64,000 bases of DNA from Planococcus citri (taxonomy: Eukaryota; Arthropoda; Insecta; Hemiptera; Pseudococcidae): assembly GCF_950023065.1 (NCBI RefSeq), contig NC_088680.1:14682559-14746558 (forward strand), written 5' to 3'. The position numbers were made by a program, and so were the translations under genes. Below the pieces are notes generated by a model. The model was not told the origin of the DNA. It made no database searches and was given only the letters and a program-made list of their open reading frames with translations. Numbering within the stretch: position 1 is the first letter of the stretch; every line of letters starts with the position of its first letter. This document shows positions 12,995 to 24,331 of the stretch, in pieces.

Positions 12995-14010
12995 ACCCAG
13001 ATCGAAAGAGCATGTTCTAAAACCACCGCGATTAAAATATAGGGGACTGAAGTTCATTTTCGGATTTGATCGAATTTTTGAAAATTAAAAAAAAATGAAA
13101 AAACCTTTTTTTGAGAGCAATTTACCAACTTTTTCATTAAATTAAAATTTTTTGAAACAAAGTGAACCAATCCAAATACTTTTTTTCGAGTCAATTCCCA
13201 CGTATATCAACATGTTGTTACTAGTTCGGGGCCATTCTGGAGCCTCCAGTGATTTTTTAAATCTCCACGAATTCTAGATCATTCTGGGAAGGTATAAAAT
13301 AGACTTTAGCATTTATAACTTTGTTCTGTACCTATTGGGTACCCTCTCGACTCACCATATTAGTTGAGAATCAGTCATTTGTAGGGAATGCTATTGAACA
13401 AAAATGAAAATTTTTACTCGATTTGAATAATTTAGTCCTCCAACTATGTGTTTAACTCGTTATTTCAGGGAGACTAATTGCAGAAGTAAATTTTTGAGAA
13501 ACTTAGAAATCTTCCCTTCTCCCCCCTCCCCCCCCCAAAAGTGAAAAAAATATTTGAAATTTTGATTTTTTCCATTCTTTTTGGTAATTTACATATCGGT
13601 CAAAAATTCATGTCTGAACTTGGGCTCCTGGAATTTTGCGGTAATAACCAGAAACGATCGAAAGGGTATCGAATGGGCACTGATTAAAATTACAGGTGCT
13701 TAAATTCATTTTTGACCTCTCCAGAGCGATTTGAAATTTCTGAAGAAAATTGAAAAATCGCAGGAGGCTCCTGAATGGTCCAAAAATACTAGTTGTCAAC
13801 GTGTGGGAGTTGAATCGAAGGAATTATATTCACATTAGTTTGCTTTACTTGAAGAACATTCACATTTCATAAAAAATGTTGAAAATCTCCCTTGAACCGT
13901 TTTTTTTTCAATTTATTACATTTTCAAAAATTCTCCAAAAATCATAAAATGAGCTCGAGAACTTCAAATTTTGGTTACGAAAATTTTGGGGCATGCTCTT
14001 TCGGTTTAAC
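12995..14010. repeat. Foldback repeat (GGAGGCTCC family), copy 1
   Basis: The left arm (about 12995-13290) and right arm (about 13580-14010) are diverged inverted copies. Paired landmarks are GAGCATGTTCT near 13008 against GGGGCATGCTCTTTCGG near 13990, and CATTCTGGAGCCTCCAGTGA (13233-13252) against CAGGAGGCTCCTGAATGGTC (13761-13780). The same motif recurs at 59745-60420 and 62640-63800, so this is a dispersed family. No target duplication or protein could be identified. Confidence 0.6.
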
Positions 14011-14439
14011 TTGACTTGGTTCAAATTGGAGAGAAAGAGAGTTCAAAAGTCTCTTGTAAATTCATTTGAAAATCTGGTTCTATTTTTTTTTTTACAATTT
14101 GATGTGGAACCTTTAGAAACGATGAACATTATGAAGAGAAGGCAGAATCTTCAATATTTATCCCTTAAAAAATAAATTTTTCGAGCTTTTCGAGGGCATT
14201 ATTGGGAGCCCAACTGGAAAAAAATGTTTAAATCAAGAGATTTTAAATAATCACCGCTTGTTTTACTTTCAATTTTAGTGCGCATGTTTTGAAATTTTCA
14301 GCTGTTGTGGTATTTCTGCTCTAGGTAATTGTTTAAATTACAGTGATTTCTCTTCGAAAAAAAAATTACAATTTGCAAAATTGTATTCCAATGAGTCCAT
14401 CTTTTTCATAAGAATAGTCGGCTAAGCATGTCCAGTAAT

Positions 14440-17400
14440 AGATAAATTTGATGTTTTGAATCGATGGAGCGATCAGAGAGAAAAAAAGAAAGAACAAAAT
14501 GTTCATTATCTAGATAAATCTCATCTCAAAAAATTGTTCGAGTCGATTATGAATTTGAGTGTATTTAATGTTTTCTTCTGTGGTGTGCCTAATTATCTGA
14601 AATGTATTCATTTATTTCCTTGCTGCGCGCTTTTTTGTAGGATTTATGCATGTGTAAAAGTAAAGCTAATCTTCGAAATCGAAAATTTTTAAATTTGAAA
14701 TTTTATCAGAAAAGATTTTTCTGTCGTTCCCCCTTTCAGATTGGGAAAATCAAAAATGCGAAAAAATTCAATTTATCCTAGTTTTTTTATTAAAATGTTT
14801 CTAGATGAATAATCCCATTTTCAAGAAAAGCCCTTCTCTTAGTCTCTCAAGCTTGATCCATCAGCATGAGAGAGTTCTTAGGTGGGATTTTGTTTTGTTG
14901 AAAAATGTGTATTATATGAAACGAAACCTTATAATTTCTGAATCAAAATTTTCCTAAATGACTCGCTTCTCCAAAAAAAGAAAAAAAATACCTTACCTGA
15001 TTTCTCAAATGAAAAAGGTACTTACACAGAACTTATATTTCATGTTTGTAAATTCTGAAAAATAAAATGTATTATATCATGTTGCATTGTGATAGGTCAG
15101 GAAAAAAAAATCGACTGATTCACTAAACATGTTCAGTATAGAAACGTTAATTTTAAATTGAGAGTGTCTCAGAAAAAAGTCAAACTCTGAAAAGCTCCTA
15201 CAGGGAAAATATCGGTCCTCGAGGAAAGGGTATTTTTGAATGACTCAGTTCCAAGAGATAGTACATAGGTATCTGAGATTTTGCGGCGACCAAGTCCATT
15301 GCCATCAAATTCCTATACTCGTTTAGGGTGTTCTACTGGGCGATGGAAAATTTTTCAAATTGCTTACCTAAAGCGATACTGCTAGTACTACTAAGACTTC
15401 CTCTTGAAATACTGTAGCCACTGATGGGGCCTGAATCGGGAAAATTTCTCCACTTACAATTATTAAAATGATATAGAAAATTATTTGTGGGTAAATTCAT
15501 GTTTCAAAAATGTTTTTTCTCAAATATTTCTCATTGACCATGCAAAATCATTGAAAGATGTTACTTTTTGAAACTGGGGAAATGTTTTGGAACCAATGGT
15601 GCCTGTTTTTTGATCATTAGATATTGCCGATTTTGAAAATTCGAGAAAAATATAATAGTTAGGTAAGTGGGTACTCATTAGACTCAAAAACTTGATAAAT
15701 TTTAATTTTCGAAATTGGAGTTGCTGGCCAGAAAATTGCCACCACTGTTTTTCAAAATGTTTTTCCAGTTTCAGAAATTATATTTTTCAATGCATTTGGA
15801 TAATAATGTGAATAAATTTAGAACAGAACATTATTGTATCTACATAATTATGTGTTGTTGTCGTCTTGGTTGCCATTTTTTGCTCTTTAATTGCGATAAA
15901 TATGAAAACATCTTACTGTCAACCTGATTTTGAAACACTACTTGCATATTACGTTGACGATAAAATCGGGAAAACTTGAAAAAGTGGTAGAAGTCTTGAA
16001 AATTCCAAGAAAATTTAAAATTTTCACTCCAAAATTAGAAAGTTTTGTATAATCAACCACCTGTAGCTATTTCCTATTTCTATTCTAATTTTTCAATTAC
16101 AATTTCTGCTGTAAAAAATTACCCACAGTACCTAAAAAGGTGATGAACATTTTGATATCAACATTTTGAAGTCGATCTCTTCTATCAAAATAGCCTGCTA
16201 AGCCTGTCTAGTAAACTTGGCACGTATTTTGAGGTAAAGGGGGGCGATCAGAGACAGCCAGAAGATGAAGAAATGTTCATTTTCTCGATAAATCATCAAA
16301 AAATTTCACCAGTCGACTGTGTGAATTTTAGCATATTCGATTGTTTTCTTCTCTGGTGTAATCATCTGAAATTCATATTTTGCTTGCTTTGCCAACTTCT
16401 TCAAAAACTTGGTTAGGTGACTGCAGATGGTTACAATTTTCACGTGTTGTAGTTTCATTCGACTGTTTCTCATTTTTTCGTTGGAATTCTTCTGAATAGG
16501 TAGTTCCATTTCTGGGGAAAATCTTTTTGGTCTGCCTAAACAGCGTCGCTCATTTTTTATGTAGCCCTCAAAGTTGGAAAAAGTGAAAATAAAAATTGAA
16601 AAATCAAGTCAGTGAAAACCGTTGAACCCTTCTAAATGATGAAGCTTACCTCGTGCACTCAGTAATATTGATTCCTTCATGAAAAAAGGCCCCCAAAATG
16701 TAAAAAAATGGAACGACTATATTATTTTTTTTTCAATTTTCAATATCTGTGTTAGAAATCTCTAGGTGATGAGGGGAGAAGATGGCCAAGTTCCACTTCT
16801 TCATCATATAGGAGGGAGAAGGGTGGGGAATTTTAATGATGCTTTATTTTTCCAATGCAAATAGATTCAAATCCCACGATCAGAATGTAAAAACGTTAAC
16901 ATTCCAATTTTTTTAGATTTTTTTGTATTTTTTGAAATTTTGGAAGGACTTCTGACCTATCTAATATTAATTTAGGAAAGATAGTAAAAAATTTCCAAAG
17001 ATTTTTTTTCTTTGTAAATATTACCAGAAATTTAAGGAGGTAGAGCAAAATAATCACCTTTTCTTTTTTTATGTAAATATATGAGGCATAAGATACATAT
17101 AAAGCAGACTTACAGAAGATCAGGTGCTTAGTACATACATATAATAAATGGTAATCCAATTTAGCCTTTGATTGATTGCGGTTGCGTGTTTTTCAATCCA
17201 TATTAGATTGAATCGCATTCAAAATTATTTCATTTCCTTTTTCCTGCAAAAAGTAGAATCTAAAAGAATTCAAATTGAAGTTGAATCTAAATTTTCTTCT
17301 ATTGACTTTAGACAATGTAAAATATTGTTATTATTGGCCTTCTGTGGTTCACTTTGTGCTGACTTTCAAAAAATTTGTAATATCGATATCATTTTGAAAA

Positions 17401-17590
17401 TTTGAGATATCGATGCATCGATTTCCAAACACATATCGATACCGATACTTATTAATATCTATTCGTACCCATTTTCATATTTCATCCCTAGAAAATTCAA
17501 GTAGATTTCTGTGAATGGCCAAAACACAGCGCCAATTTTCCCTTCAATGTGGACATCGATTTTACATCATAGAGAAGTTAAAGTCGATTT
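14440..17590. repeat. Segmental duplication, first A-B pair
   Basis: Module A (about 14440-16200) starts with a GGAGCGATCAGAGAGAAAAA-like string and contains GAAAATTGCCACC (15729). Module B (about 16200-17590) starts with GGCGATCAGAGACAG and ends in the ATATCGATGCATCGATTTCC block (17406). The same landmarks follow in the same order from 17590 to 20770. A and B also share their first 170 bp or so, so the pair itself arose by an older duplication. Open frames here are short and not conserved between copies. Confidence 0.7.
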
Positions 17591-18782
17591 CAGTTTTGAA
17601 TTGATGAAACGATCAAAGAGAAAGAAAAGGAACAAAATGTTCATTTTCTCGATAAATCTCAAAAAAAAAAAATGTTCGAGTCGACTATGAATTCAAGTAC
17701 ATTTAATGTTTTCTTCTGTGGTGTGCTTAATTATCTGAAATATATTCATTTATTTGCTTGCTTTGTCTACCGCCACTGCCGGAGCCTCAGTAATAGAAAT
17801 GTCTTCTTCTGCAATTAAAATGACATCTAAAATTAATTCGTGGGTAGCCTAAATTCATGTTTCAAAAAAAAAAATTCTCAAATATATATATACTTAATGA
17901 AATATGCAAAATTATTGAAAGATATTATTTTGGAAACTGGAAAAATATTTTGGAATGCAATGGTGCCTTCTTATTTTTTGATCCATCGTTATTGCCAATT
18001 TGGAAAATTCGATAAAATGATATACTCATCATAAGATTCAAAAACTTGATAAATTTTTAAAATTTTTGAAAGTGAAGTTGATGGCTAGAAAATTGCCACT
18101 TCCCAGTTTCAGAAATGATATGTACTTATTTATCGATGAATTTGCATAATTGTACCTGATGGGAAAAATTTGCAAACAGAACATTATATAAATGTGTTAA
18201 TGTTGTCTTGGTTCCCATTTTTCACTCTTAAATTGCGATAAATAAATATGAAAACATCTTACTGCACACCTGATTTTGATACACTATTTACAGAACCGTT
18301 GGTTGTCGAGAAAATCTGGAAAACTTGAAAATGCCAGGGAAATTTAAAATTTTCACTCCAAAGTTAGAAAGTTTTGTATAATCAACTAAGTATAGCTATT
18401 TCTACCCTAATTTTAATCACAATAATTTCTACTGAAAAAAAATTACCTACAGTTCTTAAAAAAGCTGAATAAATTTTACGTAATATCATAATTATGATGT
18501 CGATATCTTCTATCTGAGTAGCCTGCAAACCTGTCCACTGAATTTAGTAGGTACATATTTCGATCTAGAGGAGTTAAGTGATCAGAGACAGACAGAAGAA
18601 AAATAAATGTTCATCTTACCGATAAATTATCAAAAAAATTCACTATGTATTTGACTGTGAATAGTATTTACATTCGATGTTTTCTTCTCTGGAGTTGATA
18701 ATCATCTGAAATAAATTCATTCATATATTTGCTTGCTTTGCGAACCATCAAAAACTTGATTGTTGATTTCGAATTTTGTTGA

Positions 18783-19045
18783 CTTCCAGCTGTTGGAGAG
18801 ACATAAATTGTCAAAATGAAAAATAAATAGTCTCATTTCTGGGAGAAACTTTTTTGGTTTCCCAAAACAACGCCGATCGTCTTTTATGTAGCACTCAAAG
18901 GAAGCGGCCTCTTCTGTAATTGGCTTCCTGCTGTTGGAGAGACCTAAATTGTTGAAATGAAAAATAAATAGTCCCATTTCTGGGAGAAATTATTTGATCC
19001 CCCAAAACAAGCCGATCGTTTTTTATGTAGCACTCAAAGTTGAAA
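18783..19045. repeat. 141-bp tandem duplication inside B'
   Basis: The block starting CTTCCAGCTGTTGGAGAGAC at 18783 is repeated from 18924 as CTTCCTGCTGTTGGAGAGAC. Both copies continue through AATGAAAAATAAATAGTC, CATTTCTGGGAGAAA and TTTTATGTAGCACTCAAAG. Module B near 16500-16570 has one copy only, so the duplication arose after the A-B duplication. The minus-strand open frame of 86 codons here is just the repeat read twice. Confidence 0.75.
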
Positions 19046-19446
19046 AAAGTGAAAAGTAAAAAATGAAAAACGAAGAGTAAAAAAACCGTTGAAACTTTCC
19101 TAAATAGCCGGTTTTCCTAGATGAAGCCTGCTTTGTGCGCTCAGTAATATTGGTCCTTTCATGAAAAAGGACCCTCAAAATGTAAAAAATGTATGTAAAG
19201 ACATGGAACGAAGTCTGGATTTTTTTTTCAATTTTCAATATCTGTGTTAGAAATCTCTTGGTGATGAGAGGAAGAGATAGGCATTGTCCTACTTCTTCAT
19301 CAAGATTTTTCTTGTATTTTTTAAGATTTCGGAAGGGCTTCTGACCTATCTTAATATTACATAATTCAGGAATGATGAGAATTTTCGAAGACTTTTTTCT
19401 TCATAAATATGTACCAGAAATTTAAGGAGGTTTTGTATAAGGCATA

Positions 19447-20326
19447 CAAGCCCGTATCCAGGATTTCCCCCTGGGGGGGTGATGAATGACTCATAAGTAG
19501 GGGACAAAAAACACAAAATTCTCAACGGGCTCATATGCATAAAAATGTCAATAGTAGGCACATTTCAGACATTTTCATGCTGAATTTCAGCTTGAAGAAC
19601 GTGTTGATCAAAGTGAGGTTTTTGAAATTTATCCAGTAAATTGTTTATACTTATTTATAATGAAACTCAGACATGCATGAGCGAAGCGAGGGCAAAATTT
19701 TGGAAATGTGTCAATCCAAAGAGTAAAAAATACTACATTTCTGATTGTAAAATTGATTTTTCTGGATTTAACTTGACACTCCTCACGTCCTCAGACTTGA
19801 ATTAGTAGTTTGTTCAACTAGGGAGCGATAGTGATTTTTGACAATTTTCGAGGTTTATTGCCCAAGCGTCGCGAGAAAAATAATTCAAAATTGTCAAAAA
19901 TCATTTTTACTCCTGAGTTGGATAACGTATTTTTCGTTATGAGGGAGAAAAATCCCAGTACCTATTCAATTCCAATAATGATCAGTAAGCTGGAACAAAA
20001 GGAGCACTTTTTCTCCCTTATAATAACGAAAAATATGCTTCCAGAAATTTCAATTTCAAAAAAGGAAAGCAAACAAAAGCATTGGAAATTCATAATTCAA
20101 GAAACAAAAATAATTAGTACACAGATTATGCAATAACCTAGGAAGATAATGTGATTTTCTATGAATTTTGACGTTTGTAGCAAATTATCTCCCTAGAAGC
20201 ATAAAACAACATGATTTTTTTCCTGTGATTCAATGCAAGAAATTGTAGGAAATTATATTACCATAAGGATTTGTTTGGCCCTGGGGGGTGATTGTACCCC
20301 AAATCACCCCCCTGAATACGCCCTTG
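19447..20326. mobile_element. 880-bp non-autonomous hAT-type element
   Basis: An 8-bp duplication, AAGGCATA, flanks the element exactly (19439-19446 and 20327-20334). The ends are imperfect inverted repeats, CAAGCCCGTATCCAGG on the left and CAAGGGCGTATTCAGG on the right in complement, each followed by a C- or G-rich CCCCCTGGGGGG-like tract. The sister module B at about 17049-17100 reads across this point without the insert. An 8-bp duplication and a CA(A/G)GGGCGTA end are typical of hAT elements. The interior carries nested inverted repeats (GATTTTTGACAATTTT at 19832 with its complement at 19888; AACGTATTTTTCGTTATGAG at 19924 with a complement near 20020). The 101-codon frame at 19831-20136 spans these palindromes and resembles no transposase. 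Confidence 0.85.
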
Positions 20327-20869
20327 AAGGCATATGATACATAGCTACATATAAAGCAGACTTACAGAAGATCAGGTGCTTAGTATCTAGAATTAACAGC
20401 TCCCATATTGGATTGAATCGCATTAAAAATTATTTCATTTCCATTTTTTGGCGGAAAGTAGAATCAGAAAGAATTGAAGTTGAATCTAAATGTTCTTCTT
20501 TCGACTTTAGGCAATGTAAAAATAATGTTTGTTATTTGGCCTTCATCTGTAGTTTAGTTTGTGCTGGCTTTCAAAAAAATTTATAATATCAATATCATTT
20601 TGAGATATCGATGCATCGATTTCCGAACACTTATCGATACTTAATATCTACTCGTACCCATTTTCATATCTCATCCTTAGAATATTAAAGTAGATTTTTG
20701 TGAAAGGCCAAAACACGTCACCCCCATTTTTCCTTCAATATGGACATCGATTTTAGAAGTTAAAGTCTATTTCAAGTTGGAAAATTTGAAAAAAAATATA
20801 TGTAGATAATATAATTTTTGACATCTTCATATCCAAGACTGGAATACTTTTTCTAAAAATGGACCAATT

Positions 20870-21225
20870 CTCAGCGCCAGTCAGGAAATTGCCAGTAATT
20901 TGTGGTTTTTTGTAAATGGTTGGCAATGTTTGGTATATCACTGTGAGGTAATTCGCATGAGCTTACCTATCAGTAATTTCTAGGAAATTATTGCTCTTAT
21001 TTCATTATTTTGAAAATTTCTAGTAAATTATTGGAGAGCTTTGGTAATTTGCTGGCAATTTTTGTTTAAGTACTGATAATTTCTGGTAATTTCCGGTAAA
21101 GTACCAGTATTACTGGTAACTTCTGGTAAATTACTGGTAACTTTAAGTAAATTACCGGTAATTTTTGGTCAAGTACTGGTAATTTTTGGTAAATTACTGG
21201 TAATTTTTTGTAAATTCCTAATATA
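20870..21225. repeat. Degenerate tandem repeat, TACTGGTAATTTYTGGTAAA unit
   Basis: About 20-bp units built from TACTGGTAATTT and TGGTAAATTA alternate with variations, densest from about 21050 to 21225 and looser upstream. Similar strings appear near 54560. This is minisatellite-like DNA without coding features. Confidence 0.75.
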
Positions 21226-21542
21226 TTTGAAATTTGAAATTTATTTATTTATTGAAGATAGCATTACACAGCAAGTAGGTAGGTATACAAATTAACGACA
21301 CCACTATGCCTGGGCGAACGGGGGCCGGTTGCCCAAAATATACAAAGAGAAAAAAAAACAAAAAATTAATAGGCCTATTTATTTTAGTGGCAAAGAAGAG
21401 AAAAAAAACAAACAAAGAAAATACAGAAAATAATATTTGAGGGGAGGCAGAGAGTAAAATTGGTAACAAGAAAAACGTACAAATATCAATATTATTGAAA
21501 AAAAGTCTGATTATCAGTAATATTTAATTGCATCTACAAATG

Positions 21543-21922
21543 AAGAGTGATATTCCAAAACTCGCTTTGTCCATTTTCACAACTTTTCAGGAGAGAGGAA
21601 AAACAGTTTCCCTTTAAACGGGTAAATTGGCTTTTTAGGCGAGTTTAGCACTTAATTTGGGTGGATTTATGATGTAGGAGTGTAGGTATACCTTTCATCC
21701 ACTAAATACTGCTGAAAAAAATTTCAATAAAAATGGACAAAGCACGTTTTGGAACATTATTTTTTTTTTAATTTTTAGTGAATTGGCTATTTAGGTGAGT
21801 TTAACACCTCATTTTGGTAGGTTGATGATGTAGGAATGTGAGTTAATACTTCATCTACCAAGTACCACTGAAAACCCAACTTTGATAAAAATGGACCAAG
21901 CGAGTTTTGGAATATCACTCTT
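21543..21922. mobile_element. 380-bp inverted-repeat element with internal duplication
   Basis: The ends are 35-bp inverted repeats with one mismatch, beginning AAGAGTGATATTCCAAAACT. A third copy of the end, in the right-end orientation, lies inside near 21730 (AAAATGGACAAAGCACGTTT). The two halves after the left end are direct repeats of about 160 bp (TTGGCTTTTTAGGCGAGTTT near 21629; TTGGCTATTTAGGTGAGTTT near 21784). No clear target duplication is seen, so the superfamily is undetermined. Confidence 0.6.
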
Positions 21923-22542
21923 CTGATTTAAAATGTTCTTTTTGTAGGAAACTTTACCTCGATTTCTTGTAAGCTCAACACAGAGTCGACAGTAAAGATG
22001 TACCTGATGATATTGAATATTGAACATTATCTAACCAGGTTTTAAATCGACTTTTTTGTATCGATTTACTGAAAAACGTTGAAAAATTAACCAGTGAACT
22101 ATATTCATGCTTGCTCCTGTAAACTTATGGACAAAAAATTTAGTGGCGAGAGTCTCGACGTGAAATACCTATCTTCCACTTACTGCAACTCAATTTTGCA
22201 TCAATGATGCTCTGCATTAAAATCTTTCCACATTTCTCCATTTACCCCATAAACCTTCTTGATTTGTCGAGGTGATTTTTCAGGTTTCTCCCTCGTCATA
22301 TGTACCTCCTTTTGTTTGAAGATGATGTTTTAAGTGATCTAAGTATAGAACATTGAAACAATAATGGTCTCAGAAAACTGAGAGAAGTAGGAAAAAATCA
22401 TTTCTCCGGAAACCCGGACACCCTGCTGTACATTTTAGAAATGTTTCCAGATCTTTTAATTATAGTTCATCTGCAACAGGTAATTTGTCTTGCAATTCCT
22501 GCAGAATTGCGTTTTGGTCTGAAATGATATTTTTGCTTACTT
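21923..22542. other. Sequence without identified feature
   Basis: No gene is seen. A short GGACACCCTG string near 22420 resembles a mariner-type terminus but has no partner in reach. Confidence 0.4.
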
Positions 22543-22554
22543 ACTTACTCGTTG
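22543..22554. repeat. Target site duplication of the LINE tail (left)
   Basis: ACTTACTCGTTG here is repeated exactly at 22963-22974, immediately after the poly-A tract. Confidence 0.85.
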
Positions 22555-22962
22555 TGCCTCTAAGTCAAATATCCTGACAATACAAAGGTGCCAAAACATA
22601 ATCCTACGAACAATGACTGGAGCATACCGATACGAGCGAAATGCTGACCTTCACAAGGACCTGGGAATTAGCTACATCTCCGAGGAAATCTGCAGGCACG
22701 CTGAGCGGCACGAGCATAGGCTACACAGACACTGCAACCCCAGTGCCATCCAGCTTTTGGACAACTCAAACGATGTGCGCAGGCTGAAGAGATTCAAGCC
22801 GTCCGACCTTCCAGCAAGAACAATCACCATGTGAAAAGACAAACAACAGAGTAGCGGTGGAATCGTCGTTGGGCGCTCTCAGCCGGAATTGGTGATTTAG
22901 TGAAAAACGCTGATGGATGCCCAATGTGGCAGGGATCGCGGAATTTGGAAAAAAAAAAAAAA
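22555..22962 (+). mobile_element. 5'-truncated Jockey-like LINE, 408 bp
   Basis: The insert is bounded by a perfect 12-bp target duplication and ends in a poly-A run (about 22949-22962), as expected for target-primed reverse transcription. It keeps only the last 92 or so codons of the second open reading frame plus a 3' untranslated region of about 115 bp. Its 5' truncation point is at the left duplication. The CG content is clearly higher than the surroundings, consistent with a young insertion. The Jockey assignment rests on the tail protein described separately. Confidence 0.85.
22556..22834 (+). pseudogene. C-terminal tail of LINE reverse transcriptase ORF2 (5' truncated)
   Basis: The open frame enters at the truncation point and stops at TGA 22832-22834; a Met codon at 22613 is internal, not a natural start. 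The peptide matches the conserved end of Jockey-clade ORF2 proteins as I know them: a QRCQN-like helix, LRTMTGAYRYERNADLHKDL, then EE-I-R-AERHEHRLHRH-NP, LLDNS, and RRLKRFKPSDLP. No polymerase motifs remain, so the piece cannot be active. It is unbroken over its remaining length. Confidence 0.8.
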
Positions 22963-22974
22963 ACTTACTCGTTG
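22963..22974. repeat. Target site duplication of the LINE tail (right)
   Basis: ACTTACTCGTTG, an exact match to 22543-22554. Confidence 0.85.
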
Positions 22975-23141
22975 GTGAATTACCTCACCTTTGATTCTCA
23001 AATCCATGGTACATAAACTCAGCTTTTTTATTTCGCAAGTAAATCGAAGAATAGAAAATTCGACTAGTATACTTACGCCATTTTTATCACAAATTCTAGT
23101 CGAATACACTAACCTGGGTCGAGTTTTCCCTTCATCGTCGT

Positions 23142-23448
23142 TGTTATCTTATGTCGTAGTAGTTTTCAATTTTTTCGTTCGTTTATTTTTACGCATCAGT
23201 TTTATAGTCGGAAGTTTTCGTCTGTATTCGGCGTTGTTATCTGAGCCGGTTGAGGCGATCGCGTTTTCGTTTCAATAACTACGTATTATTATGTATGTAT
23301 ATGCGAATGTAGCTCGATGCATTCTCGGTATGCGCGTAAGCGCTTTAGTTTTATTTTTTTTACTTTGTTACCAGTTTTTTCCCGTGTAATAAAGATTTTT
23401 TTGTACAGTTTTTTAAATATGACGGTTTTATTTCGCGTGAAGGAAACA
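23142..23448 (+). repeat. BEL/Pao 5' LTR (307 bp)
   Basis: Begins TGTTATCTTATGTCG and ends GAAGGAAACA, so it has the canonical TG...CA termini. It contains a polyadenylation signal AATAAA at 23388-23393. No clear TATA box is visible. It is 39 bp longer than the 3' copy. Confidence 0.93.
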
Positions 23449-23449
23449 A

Positions 23450-23466
23450 TGGTCCTCCGAGCCGGA
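23450..23466 (+). promoter_or_regulatory. Primer binding site, tRNA-Tyr type
   Basis: TGGTCCTCCGAGCCGGA lies one base after the 5' LTR. It is complementary to the 3' end of animal tRNA-Tyr (ending CCGGCTCGAAGGACCA) except at one position. This would prime minus-strand synthesis. The tRNA identity is from recall of the conserved tRNA-Tyr acceptor and T arms. Confidence 0.75.
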
Positions 23467-23614
23467 TATAATTACCAAAAGTAATTATGTTTTTTCGATC
23501 GTTTTCGTAATGTTGGAAGTTCGTTCAGAAAGTTTTCGGTATAAGGTTTGTAACAGTTCATTCGTTTGTAAGTTATTTGTTCGGTTTTCGTAAGGTTAAA
23601 GTGATTTGTGCACC

Positions 23615-24331
23615 ATGTCGGAGCTCGCTAAAGAATTCGATAAGTTGGAACGTGAAAAACGTTGCCTACTCCATTCGATGCGGTCTGATAAAGCGACGAT
23701 TATTTCATTACTCGAGCAAACGGTATCTAATGATGTAATCAACGCGATTTGGGCGAATTTGGAATCTTGGTCAAGCTGTATCGAAACGTTGCAGAAAGTA
23801 GACGATGCATTGATGGAATTTATCGATTATTCGAAAGGTAATGGTGATAAGGAAGAAGAGAAAATATTGAAGGATTATAACGATTTTCGTAAAGATTTGA
23901 CGTTGTATAAAGGTAAATTTAAAACAGTTAAAGATACCTTGACACCGATGGAATCGCCAAGACGAGCTAGACCTTCGATGATGAATTCTACGTTTTTTGA
24001 AGCTCAATTGACCAATCCGGTCATAAGATTGCAAGACCTTCCCGTGCCTGATTTCGACGGTACAATTGAAAGTTATCCTGATTGGTTCGCTGAATTCGAA
24101 AATATCGTTGATAAAAACGAAGATTTGAATGATTTCCAGAAGATGTATTTGTTGCGTCGATGTCTTACTGGTAAGGCAAAAAAGTATTTGATTGATTTCG
24201 GTACAAAGGGTGAATATTATTTGACTGCAATGGAATTTATTCACAAAAAGTTCAACAATCGGCGTCGTATTATTGCTGAACATTTTCATCAGCTGTATCA
24301 TTTGCCTGTGATGAATAGCTCAACTATGTGA
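23615..24331 (+). CDS. gag: BEL/Pao gag, N-terminal part, ending at in-frame TGA (238 aa)
   Basis: Structural polyprotein that would assemble the particle in which reverse transcription occurs. The start is set at ATG 23615 (MSELAKEF) because the frame upstream has only non-ATG codons. Residues 1-110 are charged and helix-prone. Residues 136-230 carry the segment LQDLPVPDFDG...YPDWFAEFENIV...LLRRCLTGKAKKYL, the DUF1759-type core found in Pao-family gag proteins. The frame stops at TGA 24329-24331, in a sequence where the family continues, and the same frame stays open right after the stop. A C-to-T change in an Arg CGA codon would produce this TGA. Readthrough is possible but nothing in the sequence shows it. 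Confidence 0.9.
   Translation: MSELAKEFDKLEREKRCLLHSMRSDKATIISLLEQTVSNDVINAIWANLESWSSCIETLQKVDDALMEFIDYSKGNGDKEEEKILKDYNDFRKDLTLYKGKFKTVKDTLTPMESPRRARPSMMNSTFFEAQLTNPVIRLQDLPVPDFDGTIESYPDWFAEFENIVDKNEDLNDFQKMYLLRRCLTGKAKKYLIDFGTKGEYYLTAMEFIHKKFNNRRRIIAEHFHQLYHLPVMNSSTM

Larger units (their letters stand above)
17591..20770. repeat. Segmental duplication, second A'-B' pair
   Basis: Copies of the A and B landmarks occur at about 17594 (A') and 18560 (B'), with the ATATCGATGCATCGATTTCC block at 20603. A' lacks much of the sequence between about 14640 and 15420 of A. B' has a private 141-bp tandem duplication (landmark CTGTTGGAGAGAC at 18790 and 18931) and an inserted hAT-type element. Divergence between copies is substantial, with many indels. 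Confidence 0.7.

Noticed and set aside
18717..18977. 86-codon minus frame with an internal peptide repeat
   Set aside because: It is a 141-bp DNA tandem duplication translated twice.
22411..22434. Possible mariner end (GGACACCCTG)
   Set aside because: No matching inverted partner or TA duplication was found nearby.
23606..23614. Upstream start for gag at 23606
   Set aside because: The codon there is TTG, not ATG; the first ATG in frame is at 23615.
23771..24301. 176-codon frame on the minus strand inside gag
   Set aside because: It is antisense to a well-supported gag frame and has no family motifs.
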